This document shows, piece by piece, positions 1 through 5,207 of a DNA stretch of 6,147 nucleotides. The translations under genes were made by a program, and so were the position numbers. Every line of letters begins with the position of its first letter. Position 1 is the stretch's first letter. Under the pieces are notes generated by a model. The model saw only the letters and a program-made list of their open reading frames with translations. It did no database searches and was not told the origin of the DNA. This stretch comes from Acidobacteriota bacterium (lineage in GTDB: Bacteria; Acidobacteriota; Terriglobia; Terriglobales; Acidobacteriaceae), in the NCBI GenBank assembly GCA_021805955.1, contig JAJZDO010000943.1:1-6147 (forward strand), in the 5' to 3' direction.

Positions 1-20
1 AGCAGTATCTGTAAATCCCT

Positions 21-2612
21 CTAGTCGCTCCCGATGCGCATTCCGTAAAACGAGCGGTGCACGAAATAGAACGATATGAGAAAGAATACCGCTGCAAGCA
101 CGTGGGTCAACACCGGGTTGGTGGCCGACAGTTGAACCGCTAGCTCGACAGCCAGCAAGCCAAAGAGTGTAGTGAACTTGATGACCGGATTGAGAGCCAC
201 CGCGGCTGTGTCCTTGAATGGATCACCCACCAGATCGCCCACGACCGTCGCCTCATGCAGCGCCGTTCCTTTTTCGTGCAAGTCGACTTCGACGATCTTT
301 TTGGCGTTATCCCAGGCTCCCCCTGCGTTCGCCAGAAAGATGGCTGAGTAGAGCCCGAAGATGGCAATCGACACCAGATAGCCGATGAAGAAGAACGGAT
401 CCAGGAAGGCAAAAGCCAATGCGGCAAAAAACAACGAGATGAAGATGGTCAACATCCCGCTTTGCGCGTAGCGGGTACAAATGGCCACCACCTTCTTGCT
501 GTCTTCAGTGGAAGCTTTCGCGGCTCCTTCAATGTGGATATTTCTCTTGATGAACTCCACCGCACGGTACGCCCCTGTGGTCACCGCCTGGGTGGAGGCG
601 CCGACGAACCAGTTGATCACGGCACCGCCTGTCACCAGGCCCAGCAAAAAGGGAGCATGGAGCAGCGAGAGTTTGTCGACGTTTGTGGTGAGCGAGTTGG
701 TCAGCGCCATAATGGTGGCGAAGATCAGGGTAGTGGCGCCCACAACCGCCGTGCCTATCAACACCGGCTTGGCGCTGGCTTTGAAAGTATTGCCCGCGCC
801 ATCCGCTGCTTCCAGCATCTTTTTGGCGCGCTCAAAATCCACTTCCACGCCGTATTGCTTTTTCACTTCTTCACGCACACCGGGCTCGGTCTCAATCAAC
901 GACAGCTCATAGATCGATTGAGCGTTGTCCGTCACCGGTCCAAAAGAATCGACCGCGATCGTTACCGGTCCCATGCCGAGGAAACCGAACGCAACCAGGC
1001 CAAAGGCGAACATCGGCGCAGCCAGAATCACGTTATCGAATCCCAGAGTGCTGACCCCGTAGCCAAGGGCCATTAAAATGATGACCGCCAATCCCAGGTA
1101 GTAGGCGGAAAAACTCCCGGAGACAAATCCGGACAGGATACCGAGAGCTGCTCCACCTTCCCTTGCCGACGCGACCACCTCTTTCACGTGACGAGCGGTG
1201 GTTGAAGTGAACACTTTGACAAGCTCAGGAATCAGAGCGCCTGCCACTGTCCCGCAGGAAGTGATCGTCGCCAGTTTCCACCACAGCGTGGGGTCCCCGC
1301 CCAACTGAGACAGCAGCAGCCAGGTGACGGGATAGGTTACGGCAATCGTCACGACCGAAGTGATCCAGACGAGCGAGGTGAGCGGTGCCTCAAAGTTCAT
1401 TTCGGCCGCTTTGCTGTACCGCGCTTTGGAGATGATGCCGTTGATGTAATAGCCCGCAACTGCGGCCACCAGCATGGCTACGCGAACCGCAAAGAGCCAG
1501 ACCAGCAATTGCACTCCGGAGATAGCGTTCTTCGCGCCCAGAATGATGAATGCGATCAGGGCAACCTGGACTACGCCATAGGTCTCAAAGCCGTCGGCAG
1601 TGGGACCGACCGAATCGCCGGCGTTGTCTCCCGTGCAGTCGGCAATCACGCCGGGGTTGCGGGCATCGTCCTCTTTGACGTGGAAGACGATTTTCATCAG
1701 GTCGGCGCCGATGTCGGCAATTTTGGTGAAAATGCCGCCTGCCAGACGAAGTACCGCAGCGCCCAGCGATTCGCCGATCGCAAAGCCGATGAAACACGGC
1801 CCCGCATAATCCCCTGGAACGAAGAGAATAATGCTGAACATCAGCAGCAGCTCGATGGAGATCAGCATCATGCCGATACTCATGCCCGCCTTCAGCGGAA
1901 CACTGAATGCGCGATACGGATTACCGCCCAGCGAAGCATAGGCGGCGCGCGAATTCGCCAGCGTATTCACCCGGATACCAAACCAGGCCACAAAGTAGCT
2001 GCCCGCCATTCCCAGCACGCTAAACCCAAGGATGATGATCACTTTCAGGGCGCTGAAGTGGAGCAACACAGCGAAATACGCCAGGATGACGACCGCGATG
2101 AAGGACCAGAGAAGCAGCAGAAATTTGCCCTGGTTGATCAGATAGGTCTTGCACGTCTCCCAGATCAACTGGGACACTTCCGACATCGATCGATGCACCG
2201 GCAGTCCCTTCAGGTGGACGTACATGATGAAGCCGAAGAGCATTCCCAAAAAGCAAAATAGAGGCCCATACATCAGCAGGCTGTGGCCGTTGATGCCCGG
2301 CTGCCCAAGAAATCGGACCTGAGTTAGATCTGGGAGCTTCAGATTGGCTTCGCCTCCAACTGGCGCCACAGGTTCTGCAAAAGCTGCACTTTTCCCGAGC
2401 AGGATGAGTGCGGTGATCACACTGGCGAATCTCCCCAATCGCGACGAAAGGAAACTGGTTTTCATACGCCCTCCCGGGTTCGCTCGTCGGATTTGCTGCA
2501 TGGCAGGTGTGCCGGTGTCGGCAGACAGGACATGACGCGCAAACAGCCACGCCGCAAAGAGCGACAGCACGCTCACGACGAAAACAAACCACACCCATGC
2601 AATTACAGTCAC
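21..2612 (-). CDS. hppA: Membrane-bound ion-translocating inorganic pyrophosphatase (divergent type)
   Basis: Hydrolyses cytoplasmic pyrophosphate and couples it to pumping H+ (or Na+) across the inner membrane. The 863-residue protein is mostly membrane helices. Family landmarks visible: GGIFTKIADIGADL at about 292-305; EDDARNP at 314-320; the substrate aspartates D325, D329 and D333 in IADCTGDNAGD; the TM6 gate pair D340/E343 in TADGFETY; AVDSFGPVTDNA at 553-564; GNTFKA at 608-612; ANAGGAWDNAKK at 761-772; GDLVGDPFKDT at 792-802; and K812. K611 sits where a lysine marks potassium-independent members. E343 is at the DLFE-type gate position, which does not by itself separate Na+ from H+ pumping. 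Odd points: the usual DX7KXE motif is not intact (D300, K307, no matching Glu), about 25 extra residues precede GNT, and the protein is longer than the common 650-750. The start taken is GTG at 2612 with AGGAGG five bases upstream; a second start at 2465 is listed separately. The TAG stop is at 21-23. The family is certain; the transported ion is not. Confidence 0.96.
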   Translation of the reverse strand: MTVIAWVWFVFVVSVLSLFAAWLFARHVLSADTGTPAMQQIRRANPGGRMKTSFLSSRLGRFASVITALILLGKSAAFAEPVAPVGGEANLKLPDLTQVRFLGQPGINGHSLLMYGPLFCFLGMLFGFIMYVHLKGLPVHRSMSEVSQLIWETCKTYLINQGKFLLLLWSFIAVVILAYFAVLLHFSALKVIIILGFSVLGMAGSYFVAWFGIRVNTLANSRAAYASLGGNPYRAFSVPLKAGMSIGMMLISIELLLMFSIILFVPGDYAGPCFIGFAIGESLGAAVLRLAGGIFTKIADIGADLMKIVFHVKEDDARNPGVIADCTGDNAGDSVGPTADGFETYGVVQVALIAFIILGAKNAISGVQLLVWLFAVRVAMLVAAVAGYYINGIISKARYSKAAEMNFEAPLTSLVWITSVVTIAVTYPVTWLLLSQLGGDPTLWWKLATITSCGTVAGALIPELVKVFTSTTARHVKEVVASAREGGAALGILSGFVSGSFSAYYLGLAVIILMALGYGVSTLGFDNVILAAPMFAFGLVAFGFLGMGPVTIAVDSFGPVTDNAQSIYELSLIETEPGVREEVKKQYGVEVDFERAKKMLEAADGAGNTFKASAKPVLIGTAVVGATTLIFATIMALTNSLTTNVDKLSLLHAPFLLGLVTGGAVINWFVGASTQAVTTGAYRAVEFIKRNIHIEGAAKASTEDSKKVVAICTRYAQSGMLTIFISLFFAALAFAFLDPFFFIGYLVSIAIFGLYSAIFLANAGGAWDNAKKIVEVDLHEKGTALHEATVVGDLVGDPFKDTAAVALNPVIKFTTLFGLLAVELAVQLSATNPVLTHVLAAVFFLISFYFVHRSFYGMRIGSD
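2463..2475 (-). promoter_or_regulatory. Alternative internal hppA start (ATG with GGGAGG)
   Basis: On the minus strand a GGGAGGG run lies two to three bases upstream of an in-frame ATG at 2465-2463, codon 50 of the long form. The protein from here (814 residues) begins MKTSFLSSRLGRF, followed by a hydrophobic stretch ending in KSAAFA, which looks like a signal peptide with a possible cleavage site after about residue 79 of the long form. It could be the main start, a second start, or chance, because the purines also encode Pro-Gly-Gly. Confidence 0.5.
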
Positions 2613-2617
2613 GAAAT

Positions 2618-2623
2618 CCTCCT
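2618..2623 (-). promoter_or_regulatory. Ribosome binding site for the hppA GTG start
   Basis: Read on the minus strand this is a perfect AGGAGG, separated by ATTTC from the GTG codon at 2612-2610. It supports the long form of the pyrophosphatase even though the start codon is not ATG. Confidence 0.75.
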
Positions 2624-2756
2624 ATAGTACGACTGAGCCGATTACTGCTGCAAGCGTTTAGCCAGATAGATAAATGTGATGCTTCTGAAGGGACAACGAA
2701 GTGTACCACTGGATTTTACAGGTCGAATGTGATGCGTCGCACACCCACCCGGGAGG

Positions 2757-2786
2757 ATATTCGCCGCTCTGACGTACACGTGTCAA
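2757..2786 (-). promoter_or_regulatory. Candidate promoter for hppA
   Basis: On the minus strand there is a perfect -35 hexamer TTGACA (2786-2781), an 18-base spacer, and a weak -10 GAATAT (2762-2757, three of six consensus matches). The predicted transcript would start near 2750 and carry a leader of about 140 bases before the GTG start. The near-palindrome CCACCCGGGAGG (2745-2756, one mismatch pair) lies at the expected start site and could be an operator. The -35 is convincing by eye and the -10 is not, so this remains tentative. Confidence 0.35.
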
Positions 2787-2874
2787 CAGAAAAAACGTGG
2801 AACGGGCGGATGCTATGGCTTATCCAACGAGAGGAAGCCGCCCGCGGATGGCCCTGGCTATAAGAGTTTCTGGG

Positions 2875-3270
2875 TCAAGCCTGGCTGAATTTGGTGCGGA
2901 CCTGCGCAAAGTCCACTCGTCCCAGCCCGCGTTGCTCGGCGAGCTTCAAATACGGCAGCGGAGCGCTCTCCAGGTTCCAGTAGGCTTTGGCGACGTAGGC
3001 ATCCATGGCCACCGGATCGGTCCCCGCAACCAGGGTCTTCTTCAACGCGACATCTTCCAGATTGCCGCCTGTCGGGCCATTGTGCAGCAGCACGCGATAG
3101 CGTCGATCATGGTCAGGGTAGGCAGCATGAACGCCGCCAGGTCCACCAGGCTCGGATGGATCTGCCGATGCAGTCGGTTTCTCTGGCCACCCAGAATGCC
3201 GAACCAGTTCTTGAATCCCAGCGTGGCGCCAGTCAAGGCATGCTGCTTGGCGATGGCAAGCAGGACACAA
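2875..3270 (-). pseudogene. DUF362-family protein remnant, frameshifted and 5'-truncated
   Basis: Two adjacent frames of the minus strand encode consecutive pieces of one DUF362-type domain. The upstream piece (about 3263-3100) reads LLAIAKQHALTGATLGFKNW, then GGQRNRLHRQIHPSLVDLAA and PTLTMIDA. The downstream piece (3099-2875) reads YRVLLHNGPTGGN, then LVAGTDPVAMDAYVAKAYWN and PYLKLAEQRGLGRVDFAQ, ending at TGA (2877-2875). The join is clear: GAC-GC followed by TAT-CGC at 3100/3099 lacks one base to give D-A-Y-R-V-L-L. Upstream, the first frame meets TAG at 3278-3276 and no N-terminal DUF362 sequence is recognisable in any frame. DUF362 proteins are usually about 300-400 residues, so roughly the last 130 remain. 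Function in the family is poorly defined; some members carry iron-sulfur domains, none visible here. The lesion could be real decay or an assembly or sequencing error. Identification as a DUF362 relic is fairly secure. Confidence 0.78.
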
Positions 3271-3456
3271 TTCCGCTACGCGCGCAGTTGGCCGCCTACG
3301 GCGACGCCTGGAACTGATTGTCTTGTCCACTGCCTAACAAGGGAAAATCGGTGACCCGCATCACGGCCCATCTTGCGCGCTTTCCAATCGTCCGGTGCTG
3401 CGCGAACCTGGGATTCGATGTCTCCCGGAAAATTGCAACAAAAATTGGAACCAAAT

Positions 3457-3470
3457 CGCCGAGACCGGCG
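3457..3470. repeat. Small GC-rich inverted repeat
   Basis: CGCCG and CGGCG flank a four-base AGAC loop, giving a possible 5-bp hairpin 50 bases before the zinc-ribbon gene. No T-run follows on either strand, so it is not a convincing terminator. It may be chance at this GC content. Confidence 0.3.
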
Positions 3471-3478
3471 TATCTTGA

Positions 3479-3498
3479 TGCAATCTGGATGCATTGCA
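3479..3498. repeat. Inverted repeat TGCAAT-8-ATTGCA upstream of the zinc-ribbon gene
   Basis: TGCAAT (3479-3484) and ATTGCA (3493-3498) form a 6-bp inverted repeat with an 8-base gap, 22 bases before the chosen ATG. More ATTGCA copies lie at 3432-3437 and at 3524-3529, the latter inside the first codons of the gene. The arrangement could be a regulator site or an mRNA hairpin near the ribosome binding region. Nothing else supports either role. Confidence 0.3.
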
Positions 3499-3519
3499 GC
3501 AGAACAGCGGGGGTCGGAC

Positions 3520-4083
3520 ATGTATTGCAGTCAATGTGGTCAAGCAGTGGGCGGACAGCCTCATTGCCCGAAATGCGGCGCGCCAACAGGCATCGCAGGC
3601 GTTGTGACGGCAGCGGTTGCTGGGATGGTACCGCTTTCCGTTTCCAGGGTCGCCCGGCATCTGCACACGCTCGGCATTCTATGGACGGTCTTCGCCGTCT
3701 ATTCAGTCCTCCGCTGGCTGCTGGTGCTACCGTTTCTTCACATGGCATTGGGCGGTGGTACCTGGATGCGCGGATCCGATGCGTGGATGATCGCGCCGTT
3801 CCATCCAAACGGCTGGCTTTTGCATTTGATCGCCATCGCTGTATTTGCGCGCGCCACTCTATCGCTGGCCGTGGGCACAGCCTTGCTGACGCGCCAGTCA
3901 TGGGGCCGCATCTTCGCCATCGTCATTGCTGTGCTCACGTTGATCAAGCCGTTTTTAGGCACGATCCTGGCGATCTATACCCTCTGGGTCCTGCTCGAAC
4001 GATCTGCGGACCAGAACTACGCCCAACTCTCCGCCGCGCGTCACGCGTTCCCGCCCGCTGCCCCTCGGCCGCCAGTAATCTGA
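3520..4083 (+). CDS. Zinc-ribbon membrane protein of unknown function
   Basis: A 187-residue protein that begins directly with a zinc ribbon: MYCSQCGQ...HCPKCG, with cysteines at 3, 6, 16 and 19 (two CxxC knuckles). A short linker follows, then hydrophobic segments at about 48-75, 99-123 and 130-160; the last is long enough to be two helices broken near K143-P144. The tail (161-187) is polar and proline-rich. This N-terminal zinc-ribbon plus membrane-helix layout is common in uncharacterised bacterial proteins and gives no specific function. The frame is open back to 3373, but the extra 49 residues are low-complexity, arginine-rich and resemble no domain. Starting at 3520 puts the cysteine ribbon at the very N-terminus, as is usual. 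The start has only a G-rich stretch (GCGGGGG) upstream, not a good Shine-Dalgarno. The gene lies 74 bases before hemB on the same strand. It is likely real, since membrane periodicity and ribbon agree in one frame. Confidence 0.8.
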   Translation: MYCSQCGQAVGGQPHCPKCGAPTGIAGVVTAAVAGMVPLSVSRVARHLHTLGILWTVFAVYSVLRWLLVLPFLHMALGGGTWMRGSDAWMIAPFHPNGWLLHLIAIAVFARATLSLAVGTALLTRQSWGRIFAIVIAVLTLIKPFLGTILAIYTLWVLLERSADQNYAQLSAARHAFPPAAPRPPVI

Positions 4084-4120
4084 TGCAATGCAATCGACCC
4101 CGTCGTCCCTCCGCTTCAAC

Positions 4121-4147
4121 TTGATTTCGATCCCCACGCGGTAAAAT
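4121..4147 (+). promoter_or_regulatory. Candidate hemB promoter, possibly leaderless
   Basis: A -10-like TAAAAT (4142-4147, five of six matches) lies ten bases before the hemB ATG, with TTGATT (4121-4126, four of six) 15 bases further upstream. Transcription would begin within a few bases of the ATG. No purine-rich ribosome binding site exists in CGATCCCACC before the ATG, which fits leaderless or near-leaderless translation. The 15-base spacer is shorter than ideal. Confidence 0.45.
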
Positions 4148-4154
4148 CGATCCC
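4127..4154 (+). repeat. Direct repeat TCGATCCC, 20-bp period, at the hemB promoter
   Basis: TCGATCCC occurs at 4127-4134 and again at 4147-4154, start to start 20 bases, about two helical turns. The copies bracket the -10-like box. A weaker form, TCGACCCC, lies at 4094-4101. Regular spacing on one DNA face suggests a possible operator for a dimeric regulator, but two 8-mers can also recur by chance. Confidence 0.3.
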
Positions 4155-4157
4155 ACC

Positions 4158-5147
4158 ATGGATTTTCCTCTGATACGAATGCGACGCCTGCGACGCTCCG
4201 AGCCGATGCGGGCCTTGGTGCGCGAAACCCGCCTACATCCCGCCGCGCTGATTGCCCCTCTCTTCATCTGCCCCGGCGAGGGCGTCCGCCGCGCCATCTC
4301 CTCCATGCCAGGCGTCTTCAATCTGTCCATCGACGAAGCCATCAAGGACGCAACCGAAGCGGCCAAACTCGGCATTGGTGGATTTCTGCTCTTTGGCTTA
4401 CCGGAGATGAAAGATGAACAAGCCACCGGTGCGTGGGACGATCAAGGAATCGTCCAGCAAGCCCTGCGGGCCATGAAGCGCGAACGCGCCCTCGATTCCA
4501 CCCTGCTCATCGCGGATGTTTGCCTGTGCGAATACATGTCGCACGGCCATTGCGGCATCGTGCGCAGTGCGACCGGCGGTGCGTACGAAATTGAAAATGA
4601 TTCCAGCGTCGAATTGATAGCCAAGACCGCCGCATCGCTCGCCCGTGCCGGTGCGGATATTGTCGCGCCCTCCGATATGATGGACGGCCGCGTCGCCGCC
4701 ATTCGGGAAGCTCTCGACGACGAGCAATTGCACGACACGCCCATCCTTTCCTACGCATCCAAATTCGCATCCGCGTTCTACGGGCCATTTCGCGAAGCCG
4801 CGGACTCCGCACCGCAGTTCGGCGACCGTCGCAGCTATCAAATGGACGGGGCCAATCGCCGCGAAGCGTTGCGCGAAATTGAACTCGATCTGTCCGAAGG
4901 CGCCGACATGGTCCTGATGAAGCCCGCGCTGCCGTATCTCGACGTTATCCGTGAAGCACGCGACCGTTACGACGTTCCCCTCGGCGCGTATCAGGTTTCT
5001 GGCGAGTACTCCATGCTGCAGGCTGCATTTGAGCGGGGCTGGCTCGACCGCGACCGCGCCATGCTGGAGTCCTTGATCTCCATCCGCCGCGCCGGCGCCG
5101 ACTTCATCGTCACCTACTTCGCCCAGGCCGCCGCCAAACTTCTGTAG
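4158..5147 (+). CDS. hemB: Porphobilinogen synthase (delta-aminolevulinic acid dehydratase), zinc type
   Basis: Condenses two 5-aminolevulinate molecules into porphobilinogen, the first pyrrole of heme and related tetrapyrroles, in the cytoplasm. The length of 329 residues is normal for the family. The N-terminus has the typical [18 protein letters not shown] arm, then [12 protein letters not shown]. The metal-site segment at about 120-134 reads [15 protein letters not shown], with C122, C124 and C132, the three-cysteine set of zinc-dependent enzymes; aspartate-type enzymes lack it. The two active-site lysines are K202 in [15 protein letters not shown] (the first substrate site) and K255 in [13 protein letters not shown] (the Schiff-base lysine). 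[16 protein letters not shown] (225-240) and [10 protein letters not shown] (278-287) are also as expected. The ATG at 4158 is chosen because it gives the complete N-terminal arm, despite no Shine-Dalgarno. The TAG stop at 5145-5147 is followed 16 bases later by a TATAAT box for the next gene. Nothing suggests transfer or damage. Confidence 0.97.
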   Translation: MDFPLIRMRRLRRSEPMRALVRETRLHPAALIAPLFICPGEGVRRAISSMPGVFNLSIDEAIKDATEAAKLGIGGFLLFGLPEMKDEQATGAWDDQGIVQQALRAMKRERALDSTLLIADVCLCEYMSHGHCGIVRSATGGAYEIENDSSVELIAKTAASLARAGADIVAPSDMMDGRVAAIREALDDEQLHDTPILSYASKFASAFYGPFREAADSAPQFGDRRSYQMDGANRREALREIELDLSEGADMVLMKPALPYLDVIREARDRYDVPLGAYQVSGEYSMLQAAFERGWLDRDRAMLESLISIRRAGADFIVTYFAQAAAKLL

Positions 5148-5163
5148 AGCGCTGTCCAGTTCT

Positions 5164-5169
5164 TATAAT
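5164..5169 (+). promoter_or_regulatory. Perfect -10 box for the bicupin gene
   Basis: TATAAT lies 16 bases after the hemB stop and 38 bases before the next ATG. The expected -35 position (about 5140-5146, TTCTGTA) matches the consensus poorly and overlaps the hemB stop codon, so any activity would depend on the strong -10 or an activator. The predicted leader is about 30 bases and includes AAGGAG. It implies the bicupin can be transcribed apart from hemB. Confidence 0.5.
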
Positions 5170-5197
5170 GGAAAGGAGCGGTGCATCTGCCGCAGCG

Positions 5198-5203
5198 AAG
5201 GAG
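5198..5203 (+). promoter_or_regulatory. Ribosome binding site of the bicupin gene
   Basis: AAGGAG is followed by AATT and ATG at 5208. This fixes the start of a gene that runs off the window. Confidence 0.75.
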
Positions 5204-5207
5204 AATT

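Larger units (their letters stand above)
2613..2874. other. Intergenic region between the hppA start and the DUF362 remnant
   Basis: These 262 bases hold the candidate hppA promoter, the hppA ribosome binding site and an 8-base palindrome ACACGTGT (2776-2783). Open frames here read like shadows: they are arginine-rich, extend into the flanking genes and show no family motif. I see no convincing hairpin terminator for the DUF362 remnant. A T-run on the minus strand (plus-strand AAAAAA at about 2790-2795) has no stable stem before it. Confidence 0.5.
3271..3519. other. Non-coding stretch between the DUF362 remnant and the zinc-ribbon gene
   Basis: Frames are open on both strands here, but none carries a recognisable domain. 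They are rich in Arg, Ser and Cys as expected for shadows. If the DUF362 gene was once full length, its 5' half should lie here and beyond, yet the sequence is not recognisable and the plus-strand gene begins at 3520. This suggests deletion or replacement of the 5' half. The stretch holds a weak -10-like TATCTT (3471-3476) before the zinc-ribbon gene and two small inverted repeats. Confidence 0.4.

Noticed and set aside
462..1076. A 204-codon plus-strand open frame opposite the hppA C-terminal half
   Set aside because: Same reason: antisense shadow, rich in Arg and His, no motif, no ribosome binding site of note.
1509..2261. A 250-codon open frame on the plus strand opposite hppA
   Set aside because: It is antisense to a clear pyrophosphatase and its product is His/Gln/Asp-rich, as expected of a reverse-strand shadow of membrane-protein codons. 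No domain is visible.
2624..2653. Promoter-like TTGCAG-18-TACTAT directly before the hppA ribosome binding site
   Set aside because: Its start point would fall inside or past the AGGAGG, which would remove the ribosome binding site for the long form.
2780..2800. Minus-strand T-run as a terminator for the DUF362 remnant
   Set aside because: Only a four-base CACG stem can be drawn around it and the T-run lies in the loop, so it is not an intrinsic terminator.
3373..3519. N-terminal 49-residue extension of the zinc-ribbon protein
   Set aside because: The extension has no domain, is Arg-rich and would bury the cysteine ribbon that normally begins such proteins. The start at 3520 is preferred.
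3296..3901. A 201-codon minus-strand open frame overlapping the zinc-ribbon gene
   Set aside because: Composition is Arg/Ser/Cys-rich with no motif, and it is opposite a frame with clear zinc-ribbon and membrane features.
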